Assembly: GCA_002436085.1 (NCBI GenBank)
Contig: DIXT01000019.1
Span: forward strand, 43,441 to 107,440
Direction of reading: 5' to 3'
Length of the DNA stretch: 64,000 nucleotides
Source of the DNA: Anaerolineaceae bacterium UBA6073
GTDB taxonomy: Bacteria; Chloroflexota; Anaerolineae; Anaerolineales; Anaerolineaceae
In this document: positions 22,885 to 30,926 of the stretch, in pieces
How positions within the stretch are numbered: the stretch's first letter is position 1
How the letters are laid out: the number at the start of each line of letters is the position of its first letter
Translations under genes and position numbers: made by a program
The notes under the pieces: model-generated
Told to the model about the DNA's origin: nothing
The model's input: the letters and a program-made list of their open reading frames with translations, nothing else
The model's database searches: none

Positions 22885-24501
22885 ATGACAGCTAAAAATC
22901 TTGTCGACCGCGCGCGCAGACGCCTTACGCTCACCCGCGCGCACCAAAGCAGCAACCAGCGCACCCGCCGAATGGCGGAGCTGGTGGCAGCGCATGCCCC
23001 GGAACCCGCGCGGGCGCCTGTGGTCTTCTTTAACGCCAGCTCGCGCCTTTCCGGGATAAGCCTGAATGCTGCTTTTAGCATACTGACCGGCTGGTCCCTG
23101 CGCCTGCAGGGCGTTCCGGTTATCAATTTCGTCTGTCAGCGCGGCATGACGCAGTGCGTTTTGGGCACCGACCGCGGCGAGCCCCCCAAAGCCCCGCCCT
23201 GCGCGAGCTGTATGCGCCAGTCGCGCGCGCTGTATCACGGCGGCAAGAATGTTTCATTTAGCTTCCAGCCGGACGCCGCCCTCGATAAAGCGTTGGAAAG
23301 GCTGGACCTGGCGGGCTTGAGCGCGTTTAGCTGGAAAGGTATGCCCTTGGGCGAGCTGGTGTTGCCCAGCGCGCGCTGGATCCTGCGCCGGCACCACTTG
23401 CAAGAAGACTCGACCACCCTGCGGATCCTGAGGGAATACATCCGCTCCGCCTGGTCGCTAAGCGGGCGTTTCAGCAAACTCTTGGACGAGGTGAAACCTG
23501 CCGCGCTGGTTGTCTTCAACGGCATGCAGTACCCCGAAGCCGCCGCGCGTTGGGTTGCCCGCCAGAAAGGGCTGCCAGTGTATTCGCACGAGGTCGGTCT
23601 GCGCCCGATGAGCGCATTCTTCACCCCCGGGGATGCTACGGCGTATCCGCTGGTGCTCCCGGAGAGTTTTGAACTGAACGAAGCCCGGAATGCCAGGTTG
23701 GACGCCTACCTGCAGAACCGCTTTAAAGGCAACTTCATCATGGCAGGGGTGCGTTTTTGGCCGGAGATGAGCGCGGTGGACCCTGAGTTCCTTGCGCTGG
23801 CCGCAGGCTTTAAGCAGCTTGTGCCGGTCTTTACCAATGTGATTTTTGATACCAGCCAACCGCATGCCAACCTGCTGTACGAGGACATGTTCACCTGGTT
23901 GGATGATGTGCTGGACACCGCGCGGGCGCACCCGGACACGCTGTTTGTCATTCGCGCGCACCCGGACGAAGCGCGCAAAGGCAAAGCCAGCGAGGAATCG
24001 GTGGCGGAGTGGGCGCAGCGCCGGCGGGTGGAACAGTTCCCGAACGTCCGCTTCATCCGCCCGGAAACCTACATCAGCTCTTACGATTTGATCCGCATGG
24101 CGAAGTTCGTCATGATTTACAATTCAACCATCGGATTGGAAGCGTCCATTCTGGGCGCGCTGGTGCTGGCTGCCGGTCGTTCGCGCTACAGCCAGGCAGA
24201 CACTGTGAATTTTCCGCACAGCCGGCAGGAATACCAGCGCGAGCTTGAAGCGCTGCTGGTCGCGCCGGAGGTACGCGCCCCCGAACGCTACAGCCATAAC
24301 GCCCGCCGCTTTTTGTACTACCAGTTGTACCGCTCCTCCCTGCCCTTCGACGCGTTCCTCGCAGAAGACCAGGTCTGGGCGGGCTACGTGCGCCTGAAAG
24401 AATTCGAGTGGAGCGCGCTGCTGCCGGAGAACTCCATGACGATGCGTGTTATCTCGGATGGGCTGCTGGGCGGCGGAGATTTCCTGTTGAAGGAGGATTA
24501 G
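22885..24501 (+). CDS. Large putative capsule-type glycosyltransferase
   Basis: A 538-residue protein not assigned to an exact family. The C-terminal half contains VIRAHPDEARKG and SYDLIRMAKFVMIYNSTIGLEA, which resembles the nucleotide-sugar site of capsule-type (KpsC/KpsS and related) transferases and parallels the glycosyltransferase at 7093. A cysteine cluster (CQRG ... CVLG ... CASCMRQS) lies at residues about 79-113; these may bind a metal. It begins two bases after neuB and directly abuts the next gene. Because of its position, transfer of a nonulosonic acid is a reasonable guess. Confidence 0.6.
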   Translation: MTAKNLVDRARRRLTLTRAHQSSNQRTRRMAELVAAHAPEPARAPVVFFNASSRLSGISLNAAFSILTGWSLRLQGVPVINFVCQRGMTQCVLGTDRGEPPKAPPCASCMRQSRALYHGGKNVSFSFQPDAALDKALERLDLAGLSAFSWKGMPLGELVLPSARWILRRHHLQEDSTTLRILREYIRSAWSLSGRFSKLLDEVKPAALVVFNGMQYPEAAARWVARQKGLPVYSHEVGLRPMSAFFTPGDATAYPLVLPESFELNEARNARLDAYLQNRFKGNFIMAGVRFWPEMSAVDPEFLALAAGFKQLVPVFTNVIFDTSQPHANLLYEDMFTWLDDVLDTARAHPDTLFVIRAHPDEARKGKASEESVAEWAQRRRVEQFPNVRFIRPETYISSYDLIRMAKFVMIYNSTIGLEASILGALVLAAGRSRYSQADTVNFPHSRQEYQRELEALLVAPEVRAPERYSHNARRFLYYQLYRSSLPFDAFLAEDQVWAGYVRLKEFEWSALLPENSMTMRVISDGLLGGGDFLLKED

Positions 24502-25182
24502 ATGAACCTGGATAAAACTGTTGCGCTGGTGCCCATGCGGCATGCTTCCGTGCGCGTGCCCGGGAAAAACTACCGCCCCATCGCGGGCAAACCGCTCTAC
24601 CACCACATCCTGGAAACGCTGCTGGCCTGCCCGGAAATCTCACAGGTCGTTGTGGATACGGACAGCCCGGTGATTCTGGAAGGCCTGGCCAGGGACTTCC
24701 CGACGGTGACCGCGCTTTTACGCCCTGAACACCTGCGCGCGGATACCATTCCCACCAATGAGATTTTGATGCACGATACCGCGCAAGCGCCCGCCGACCT
24801 GTACCTGCAGACGCACAGCACCAATCCGCTGCTGCGCGCGCAGACCGTTTCCGCCGCTATCCGCGCTCTTCAGGAGGTTTACCCGGCTTACGACTCGCTC
24901 TTTGGCGTGACCAGGCTGCAGACCCGCCTGTGGGACGAACTGGGCAGGGCTATCAACCATAACCCGGCCGTGCTGCTGCGCACCCAGGACCTGCCGCCCG
25001 TGTACGAAGAAAACTCCTGCATCTACCTCTTCACGCGCGAAACCTTGGCGCAGCGGCGCAACCGCCTGGGCGAGCGCCCGCTCATGTTCGAAATCCCGGC
25101 GGAAGAAGCCTGGGATATCGACGAAGAAATTGATTTTACCGTGGCGGATGTGCTGCTTCGCGCGCGAAAGGAAGCAAAATGA
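24502..25182 (+). CDS. NeuA/KdsB-like acylneuraminate cytidylyltransferase family protein
   Basis: A 226-residue protein beginning with VALVPMRHASVRVPGKN, the cytidylyltransferase P-loop-like motif with Arg and Lys, followed by DLYLQTHSTNPLLR and VYEENSCIYLF, typical of the family. It starts one base after the previous stop (GGAGGATTAG ATG context) and overlaps the dehydrogenase by four bases. It is the third cytidylyltransferase domain in the locus, after those at 14701 and 20760, so more than one activated acidic sugar may be made. Confidence 0.8.
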   Translation: MNLDKTVALVPMRHASVRVPGKNYRPIAGKPLYHHILETLLACPEISQVVVDTDSPVILEGLARDFPTVTALLRPEHLRADTIPTNEILMHDTAQAPADLYLQTHSTNPLLRAQTVSAAIRALQEVYPAYDSLFGVTRLQTRLWDELGRAINHNPAVLLRTQDLPPVYEENSCIYLFTRETLAQRRNRLGERPLMFEIPAEEAWDIDEEIDFTVADVLLRARKEAK

Positions 25183-26159
25183 AAGACGTTCTGATTTCCG
25201 CCCCGTATATGCTGCCCTTCATGCAGCGTTTCACGCCGGTTCTGGAGCAACTTGGTATGCGCGTGATTATCCCGGAGGTGCATGAACGCCTTTCAGAGGA
25301 AGAACTGCTGGCGTATGCCGGTCAGTTTGATGGGACCATCTGCGGCGATGACCGCTACACGCGCCGCGTCATCCAGGCTTGCCAGCCGCGCCTGAAAGTC
25401 ATCTCCAAGTGGGGCACCGGCATTGATTCCATTGACCAGGAAGCCGCGGCGGAATTCGGCGTCGGCGTGCGCAACACGCCCAACGCCTTTACCGTGCCTG
25501 TCGCGGAGAGCGTGCTCGGCTATATGCTCAGTTTCGCGCGCTGCTTTAATGCCATGGACAGCGCGATGAAAGCCGGGGAATGGAAAAAGATACCCGGCTA
25601 CACGCTCAGCGAAAAGACCCTGGGCGTGGTCGGCGTGGGGAACGTGGGCAAGGCTGTCTTGCGCCGCGCCCGCGCATTCGGAATGAAACTGCTTGGCAAC
25701 GACATCGTGGAAATTGCCCCGGATTTTTTGTTGGAAAACAGTGTGGAATCCGTCTCGCTGCGCGCGCTGCTGGAGCGAGCGGATTTTATCAGCCTGAACT
25801 GTTCGCTCACCCCGTCGTCATTTCATCTGATGAACGCAGACAGCTTTGGCTGGTGCAAACCCGGCGCGGTGCTGATTAACACTTCCCGCGGACCCGTGGT
25901 GGAGGAGCCCGCCCTAGTGCGCGCGCTGCAGTCCGGCCGGTTGGCTGGCGCGGCATTGGACGTCTTTGAGGTGGAACCCCTGCCTGCCGAGAGCCCGCTG
26001 CTTGGCATGGAGAACGTTTTGCTTGCGCCGCACAATTCCAACTCCAGCCCCTTTTATTGGGAGCGCGTGCATTGGAACAGCATCCGCAACCTGGCGCTGG
26101 GTCTGGACATTCCCGTCGGGGATATCGCCAGCATAAAGGCGCTGGAACAGCAGGCCTGA
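25179..26159 (+). CDS. D-isomer-specific 2-hydroxyacid dehydrogenase
   Basis: A 326-residue protein of the phosphoglycerate dehydrogenase-like group. The NAD loop is VVGVGNVGKA (151-160). NTSRGPVVEE (about 228-237) carries the substrate-binding arginine, and LAPHNSNSSP near 286-295 has the catalytic histidine. There is no C-terminal ACT domain. Its place between a cytidylyltransferase and an SDR suggests that it makes or uses a hydroxy acid in glycan assembly (for example a glycerate- or lactate-type substituent) rather than serine, but this is not certain. Confidence 0.8.
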   Translation: MKDVLISAPYMLPFMQRFTPVLEQLGMRVIIPEVHERLSEEELLAYAGQFDGTICGDDRYTRRVIQACQPRLKVISKWGTGIDSIDQEAAAEFGVGVRNTPNAFTVPVAESVLGYMLSFARCFNAMDSAMKAGEWKKIPGYTLSEKTLGVVGVGNVGKAVLRRARAFGMKLLGNDIVEIAPDFLLENSVESVSLRALLERADFISLNCSLTPSSFHLMNADSFGWCKPGAVLINTSRGPVVEEPALVRALQSGRLAGAALDVFEVEPLPAESPLLGMENVLLAPHNSNSSPFYWERVHWNSIRNLALGLDIPVGDIASIKALEQQA

Positions 26160-26173
26160 AAGGAAAGGGACGT

Positions 26174-26938
26174 ATGACCGAACAGACACAACGCGTTGTC
26201 TTGATAACCGGCGCTGCCGGGGGCGTTGGGCAGGCCGCCGTAAACCATTTCTCTACTCACGGCTGGCGCGTCATCGGCGTGGACCGTAAAGACCGCCCCG
26301 CGGATTTCCCCGCGGAGGGGCTCTACCTGCAGACGGACATCGCCCTACCGGAAAACCTGGAAATGGTCTTCCGGGAGGCAGCCAACTTTACCCCAAAATT
26401 GGACGCGCTGGTGAACAACGCCGCGTATCAGATTGCCAAGCCGCTGGTGGAAACCACGGTGGAAGAATGGGACCTGGTGATGGCGAGCAATCTGCGCCCG
26501 GTTTTTTTAGGCGCCAAGCTGGGGCACGCCCTGCTGAAAGCCGCGGGCGGCGCGATTGTGAACGTCTCGTCCGTGCACGCGGTAGCCACCTCTGCCAGCA
26601 TTGCTGCTTACGCTGCCAGTAAGGGCGGGGTGCTGGCGCTTACGCGCGCCGAAGCGATTGAATTTGCGCCTGACAATATCCGCGTGAACGCGGTGCTGCC
26701 CGGCGCGGTGGACACCCCCATGCTGCGGGCAGGCTTTAAGCGCGGTCACCTGGCGGCTGGCTCCGAAGAAGAGCAGTTAGCCGCCCTGGCGCGCAAGACC
26801 GTCAATGGACGCGTGGCAAAACCGGACGAAATCGCTTCGGTAATTTACTTCCTGGCGGATAACACCCAGTCCAGCTTCATGACCGGACAGGCTGTGGTTG
26901 TGGACGGCGGCGCGACCGCGCGCTTGAGCACGGAGTAG
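26174..26938 (+). CDS. SDR-family oxidoreductase
   Basis: A 254-residue classical SDR: TGAAGGVGQA (cofactor loop), ALVNNAAYQ (NNAA motif), IVNVSSVHAVATS (catalytic Ser) and AAYAASKGG (Tyr/Lys). The ATG at 26174 was chosen because AGGAAAGGG lies just before it; the frame is also open further upstream, but inside the dehydrogenase gene. It likely oxidises or reduces a sugar or sugar acid in the same pathway as the 2-hydroxyacid dehydrogenase. Confidence 0.8.
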   Translation: MTEQTQRVVLITGAAGGVGQAAVNHFSTHGWRVIGVDRKDRPADFPAEGLYLQTDIALPENLEMVFREAANFTPKLDALVNNAAYQIAKPLVETTVEEWDLVMASNLRPVFLGAKLGHALLKAAGGAIVNVSSVHAVATSASIAAYAASKGGVLALTRAEAIEFAPDNIRVNAVLPGAVDTPMLRAGFKRGHLAAGSEEEQLAALARKTVNGRVAKPDEIASVIYFLADNTQSSFMTGQAVVVDGGATARLSTE

Positions 26939-26942
26939 GCGC

Positions 26943-27749
26943 ATGCCCGAAAAAGCAGGTCTGAACCTCCCTCCGCGCCTGATGGATACTGCCCGCAGGC
27001 TGTATGATGGCGCGCGCAAGCTTCCTGAACTGCCCGCGGCGTATTTGCATCCCTGGCGGCGTGAGTCCATCCGAAAGCTTAGCCTGCTGAAAGACGCGCA
27101 CAAGGGCGAGCGCTGCTTCTTAATTGGAAACGGACCCAGCCTTAAACACACCGACCTTTCCCTTCTAAAGAACGAGTTTAGTTTTGGCTTCAACCGCATC
27201 TTTCTGGCGGCGGAAGAGCTGAACTTCACACCCTCGTGCCTTGTCTCCATCAATGACCTGGTCATCGAGCAGTCCGCGCAGGAATTTCGTAAGCTTGCAA
27301 TGCCCAAGTTTTTTGCCTGGCGCTCGCACCAATGGGTCGGGATGGATGCCCACACCCACTACCTGTACACCAGCTACACCACGCCCAAATTTGCGCGCGA
27401 CGTACGCGGGCGGGTGTGGGAAGGCGCCACGGTCACAAACGTCGCCCTGCAGCTGGCGTACTTCATGGGCTTCAGCACGGTTATTCTGGTTGGCGTGGAT
27501 CACAGCTTTGCGACCAAGGGCACGCCCAACACTACCGTGCAGTCCGAGGGAGACGACCCCAACCATTTTTCTGAGGCATACTTTGGCAAAGGCTTCCGGT
27601 GGCAGCTGCCCGACCTGGAGACCTCGGAGCTGGCTTACCGCATGGCGCGCGAGGCGTATGAGTCCGACGGCCGGCAGGTGTTGGACGCGACCATCGGGGG
27701 CAAGCTGCAGGTTTTCCCCAGAGTCGCGTATGCAAGTCTGTTTGAGTGA
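26943..27749 (+). CDS. DUF115 (Maf/MptE-like) putative glycan transferase
   Basis: A 268-residue protein with CFLIGNGPSLKHTDL near residues 57-71 and ILVGVDHSFATKGTP near 180-194, the two hallmark blocks of the DUF115 family. Family members include flagellin-modifying Maf proteins, which are proposed transferases of legionaminic or pseudaminic acid, and archaeal 6-hydroxymethylpterin diphosphokinase. The nonulosonic acid genes just upstream make a transferase reading more likely here. It is four bases after the SDR stop. After it the locus is interrupted by repeats. Confidence 0.75.
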   Translation: MPEKAGLNLPPRLMDTARRLYDGARKLPELPAAYLHPWRRESIRKLSLLKDAHKGERCFLIGNGPSLKHTDLSLLKNEFSFGFNRIFLAAEELNFTPSCLVSINDLVIEQSAQEFRKLAMPKFFAWRSHQWVGMDAHTHYLYTSYTTPKFARDVRGRVWEGATVTNVALQLAYFMGFSTVILVGVDHSFATKGTPNTTVQSEGDDPNHFSEAYFGKGFRWQLPDLETSELAYRMAREAYESDGRQVLDATIGGKLQVFPRVAYASLFE

Positions 27750-28170
27750 GTGCTCCCAGAAGCTTGTCATCCGGAGGCACCCCTTACCCCTCTGTGGCGC
27801 CTCTTGTTATCCCTTTGCGCTTCTTGTCATCCTGAAGCGCAGCGAAGGATCTGGCTTTTCCTTCGGGAAAGATTCTTCACTTCGGCCTGTACCCGTCAGG
27901 GTATCAGAATGACAGACCACATGTTGTCGTGAAGCGCTTTTTTGTCATCCTGAAGCGCAGCGAAGGATCTGGCTTTTCCTACGGAAAAGGTTCTTCACTT
28001 CGGCCTGTACCCGTCAGGGTATCAGAATTACAAACTTCTTGTTAAGCTGGGAAAAGCCAACATGTAGTTCACCATATGAATATAGCGACCAAAAACTACT
28101 GATGCCTGTCACAGGCAGTTATCATTATCTAGCTTTTTATACCAAAAAGTCAGACGATACCTGAGTACCT
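27750..28170. repeat. Intergenic region with two copies of a second repeat family
   Basis: No gene. Two near-identical units lie at 27824-27914 and 27942-28030: each begins TTGTCATCCTGAAGCGCAGC, has GAAGGATC and ends in ATCAGAATGAC or a variant. A weaker relative lies at about 27765-27823. The unit includes the 19-base hairpin GCCTGTACCCGTCAGGGTA. The last 140 bases before the GIY-YIG gene are lower in GC and hold nothing recognised. Confidence 0.85.
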
Positions 28171-28455
28171 ATGTCCTACTTTGTCTACATCCTAACTAAT
28201 CGGAATAACAAAGTTATGTATGTTGGCATTACCAATAATTTGGAACGCCGCGTAATTGAGCATAAACAGAAACTTGTAATGGGTTTCACAAAGAAATACC
28301 ACGTCGACAAGCTTGTCTACTATGAAGAAACAACAGACGTAAATGCTGCAATTTCCAGAGAAAAACAACTCAAGGGTTGGTTGAGAGCGAAGAAAAACCT
28401 TTTGGTAAGCAGCATGAACCCTGATTGGCATGACTTGTCTGAGGACTGGCATTAG
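28171..28455 (+). CDS. Small GIY-YIG nuclease
   Basis: A 94-residue single-domain GIY-YIG protein of the URI type. The start YFVYILTN and MYVGITNNLERRVIEHK give the GIY-YIG strands and the catalytic arginine, and AAISREKQLKGW contains the conserved glutamate. The C-terminus LSEDWH matches that of the second copy at 46122. The gene is AT-richer than its neighbours. It lies between repeat blocks (27824-28030 and 28607-28744), as does the copy at 46122. It may be a repair or mobility nuclease; its link with the repeats is by position only. Confidence 0.85.
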   Translation: MSYFVYILTNRNNKVMYVGITNNLERRVIEHKQKLVMGFTKKYHVDKLVYYEETTDVNAAISREKQLKGWLRAKKNLLVSSMNPDWHDLSEDWH

Positions 28456-28822
28456 AGCGGGCAATATGATTCTGTACAGCACGCAAGCGTAGTCTCATAT
28501 ATTCTTCATAGTTCTAGTCTTAGTGTGCGATTCTGGTGCTTTGCCATACTAAGTGCCCGCACATCAAGACTTCTGTTCAGAGGCCTTACGAATATGAATA
28601 GTGATTAGATTCTTCACTTCGTTCAGAATGACAAGAACTGGTCATCTTAAGTACTTCTTGTCATCCTAGCACAGCGAAGGATCTTGTACTTCCAGAAAGA
28701 TAGATTCTTCACTTCAGTCTGTACCCGTCAGGGTATCAGAATGAAAAACCTGTGTTACCTGAAAGCAGTGCGATGCGTTAAGCGCCAATCCTCTCTTCTG
28801 TGCGTATGGGTATAATACACAC
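28456..28822. repeat. Intergenic region with repeat units and a leaderless promoter
   Basis: A short unit without the inner hairpin lies at 28607-28633 (ATTCTTCACTTCG then TTCAGAATGAC). A full unit with the hairpin is at 28657-28744. The first 150 bases after the GIY-YIG gene are AT-rich and hold no feature I recognise. Confidence 0.75.
28811..28816 (+). promoter_or_regulatory. TATAAT -10 element implying a leaderless transcript
   Basis: A perfect TATAAT begins 12 bases before the ATG at 28823, so transcription should start at or within a base or two of the start codon. No Shine-Dalgarno sequence and no good -35 element are seen. Confidence 0.6.
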
Positions 28823-29791
28823 ATGCCCGAATCTGCGTTTGTGTCCATCATCACCCCATCCTTTAATCAAGCTCGCTACCTGGAGCAAACCATGCGCTCC
28901 GTGCTGGAGCAGGACTATCCGCGCATTGAATACTGGGTCATCGACGGCGGCTCGACGGACGGTAGTGTGGATATCATCCAGCGCTACGCGCCAAAACTGA
29001 CCGGCTGGATTTCCGAAAAAGACAGCGGCCAGGCCGAGGCGGTCAACAAAGGCTTCACGCGCGCCAGCGGCGAATACGTGGCCTGGCTGAACTCGGACGA
29101 CCTGTATTACCCCGGCGCGCTGAAAGAAGCCGTCCGCGCGCTGGAAGCTAACCCGAACGCGCCCTTTGTTTTCAGCGACGTGGAATCCATTGACGGAACG
29201 GGCAAAGCCTTCAACCGCATGCGCTACGGTAGTTGGGGGCTGGCGGACCTGATGCGTTTTCGGATTATCGGCCAGCCGGGGGTGTTCATGCGCCGGTCTG
29301 CCCTGCTGGAAGCCGGCTTTCTGGATACCAGCTACCATTACATCCTGGACCACCACTTATGGCTGCGCCTGGCGGTGCTGCAGGAGCCCTGTTATATCCC
29401 TGGCGCGCTGTGGGCGGCCGCCCGCGTGCACCCGGACGCGAAAAATACTGCCCAGGCGGCTGCTTTCGCGCCGGAAGCTGAGCGCCTGGCGGAATGGCTG
29501 CTCGCGGACCCGCGCTTTAGTCTGCTGGCGAGCCGCATGGAGAAGCAAATTCGCGCCGGCGCCCAGCGCTTCAGCGCTTTCTACCTGATGGAAGCGGACC
29601 AACCCAAAGCGGCGCTTGCACACTACGCCCGCAGCTTTCGGCTCAGCCCGGATGCCGCGCTGCAGGATTGGCGGCGTATCTTAGCCGCAGCTGCTGGCGC
29701 GTTGGGTCTGGGCGCGCTGACGCGCAAAGCCCGCCAGGTCAGGCGCGAGCGCTACAATTCACACACCGCCAGCGAACGGACGGACAAATGA
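28823..29791 (+). CDS. Glycosyltransferase family 2
   Basis: A 322-residue GT-A enzyme: VSIITPSFNQARYLEQTM at the start, VIDGGSTDGSVDII near residues 38-51 and the metal motif WLNSDDLY near residue 90. It resembles the following gene (29788) in its N-terminal 100 residues, so the two probably arose by duplication. The gene has its own -10 element 12 bases upstream and overlaps the next gene by four bases. The sugar is unknown. Confidence 0.85.
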   Translation: MPESAFVSIITPSFNQARYLEQTMRSVLEQDYPRIEYWVIDGGSTDGSVDIIQRYAPKLTGWISEKDSGQAEAVNKGFTRASGEYVAWLNSDDLYYPGALKEAVRALEANPNAPFVFSDVESIDGTGKAFNRMRYGSWGLADLMRFRIIGQPGVFMRRSALLEAGFLDTSYHYILDHHLWLRLAVLQEPCYIPGALWAAARVHPDAKNTAQAAAFAPEAERLAEWLLADPRFSLLASRMEKQIRAGAQRFSAFYLMEADQPKAALAHYARSFRLSPDAALQDWRRILAAAAGALGLGALTRKARQVRRERYNSHTASERTDK

Positions 29792-30576
29792 ACGCCTCTG
29801 CCTATCCGAAAGTATCCATCATCACGCCGTCCTACAACCAGGCAGCCTATCTCGCGGAAACCATGCGCTCGGTTCTGGAGCAGGATTATCCGAACCTGGA
29901 ATACATCGTCATTGACGGCGGCTCCAGCGACGGCAGCGCCGAAATTATCCGCGGGTTCTCGCAGCGCCTGGCTTACTGGCAGTCCCAGCCCGACCAGGGC
30001 CAGACGGACGCCATCAACCAGGGCTTTGCCCGCGCCAGCGGCGACATCCTGGCCTGGCTGAACTCCGACGACCTGCTCTTGCCCGGCGCGGTCAGCGCTG
30101 CGGTGCGGCAGTTGCAAGCCCACCCCGAGGCTGGCATGGTCTATGGCGACGCGCTGCTCATCAACGCAGCCGGAAAGAAAATTGGCGATTTCCCGGCCGC
30201 GCAAACGGACTACCGCAAACTCCGCCGTGGTTATGTGCATATCCCCCAACAGGCCGCGTTCTTCCGGGCGGAGTTGTGGAAGCAGGTTGGCCCGCTGGAC
30301 CCCGGTTTTTACTTTGCGATGGATTACGACCTATGGGTGCGCCTGGCCGCGAAAGCCCCCCTGGTGTATGTGCCTGAGCTTTGGGCGGCTTTTCGTCTGC
30401 ACGGGGATGCCAAGTCCATTGCCGCGGACGACCGCTGCTGGCCGGAGATGCTGCGCGTGCACTACCGCGACGGGGGTAAGCCGCTGGCGCCCATTGTGGC
30501 AAAGTATTGGGTGCGCAAACTGGTGGCCCCCATCCTGATGCGCCGGCGAAAAAAGCAGCTTACAAAAGGCGAATAG
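29788..30576 (+). CDS. Glycosyltransferase family 2
   Basis: A 262-residue paralogue of the preceding gene: VSIITPSYNQAAYLAETM, VIDGGSSDGSAEII and WLNSDDLL. The ATG at 29788 was chosen for its ATGA overlap with the previous stop; an in-frame extension upstream exists but would lie inside that gene. The last 29 bases or so of its coding region before the final codons (30532-30560) are repeated exactly at 30682-30710, beyond a short repeat insertion. It is the last gene of the glycan locus. Confidence 0.85.
   Translation: MNASAYPKVSIITPSYNQAAYLAETMRSVLEQDYPNLEYIVIDGGSSDGSAEIIRGFSQRLAYWQSQPDQGQTDAINQGFARASGDILAWLNSDDLLLPGAVSAAVRQLQAHPEAGMVYGDALLINAAGKKIGDFPAAQTDYRKLRRGYVHIPQQAAFFRAELWKQVGPLDPGFYFAMDYDLWVRLAAKAPLVYVPELWAAFRLHGDAKSIAADDRCWPEMLRVHYRDGGKPLAPIVAKYWVRKLVAPILMRRRKKQLTKGE
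30532..30560 (+). repeat. 29-base direct repeat, copy inside the glycosyltransferase 3' end
   Basis: The segment starting ATCCTGATGCGCCGG is found again without change at 30682-30710. The 121 bases between the copies contain a half-unit of the GATCCTTCGC/AGGATGAC repeat family at 30620-30648. Confidence 0.9.
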
Positions 30577-30800
30577 GCTAAGCACGCTTATAGGGTAAAG
30601 TTTATTTACCATTGAAAAAAAGATCCTTCGCGGGCTCAGGATGACAAAGACCCTGACCGCTGATTCCAGCGAGTAGCTCCAATCCTGATGCGCCGGCGAA
30701 AAAAGCAGCTGGCGTTAGATGAATAAACTCAGCAGGGTGCAGCCTGAGGGAGAGACCCCAGCCGTTGCGCTATTTACTCAATAAAAAACAATAAAAACCC
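30577..30800. repeat. Intergenic region with a duplicated gene end
   Basis: It holds a half-repeat at 30620-30648 and the second copy (30682-30710) of the 3' end of the preceding glycosyltransferase, followed by different sequence and a stop. No further gene is seen. Confidence 0.8.
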
Positions 30801-30829
30801 TTGCTTTATTGGTGCGTCTGGTATAAAAT
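30801..30829 (+). promoter_or_regulatory. Candidate promoter of a small RNA
   Basis: TTGCTT at 30801-30806 and TAAAAT at 30824-30829 are separated by 17 bases. No open reading frame follows; instead two hairpins and a T-run follow within 100 bases. Confidence 0.45.
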
Positions 30830-30835
30830 ATTTGC

Positions 30836-30926
30836 AATTAGATAGCCTTATGGGCGCCGGATCAAGGGAACCGGCGCAAAAGGATCGCCAGTAACAGAGG
30901 ACGCAGATTAGTGGCGATCCTTTTTT
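30836..30926 (+). ncRNA. Candidate small RNA of about 90 nt
   Basis: The sequence after the promoter at 30801-30829 can fold into a 7-bp hairpin (GCGCCGG at 30854-30860 with CCGGCGC at 30871-30877) and then a 13-bp terminator stem. It does not encode a peptide of note. It does not match 6S, SRP or tmRNA landmarks that I know. It could alternatively be only a terminator region for the convergent mutS2 gene. Confidence 0.35.
30878..30926. terminator. Bidirectional rho-independent terminator
   Basis: AAAAGGATCGCCA at 30878-30890 pairs with TGGCGATCCTTTT at 30912-30924 through a 21-base loop. It is followed by T residues on the plus strand and by a T-run on the minus strand, so it can end both the plus-strand transcript and mutS2, whose stop codon overlaps its right edge. 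Confidence 0.75.

Noticed and set aside
30836..30926. 6S, SRP or tmRNA
   Set aside because: None of the conserved landmarks of these RNAs is visible; only hairpins and a terminator are supported.
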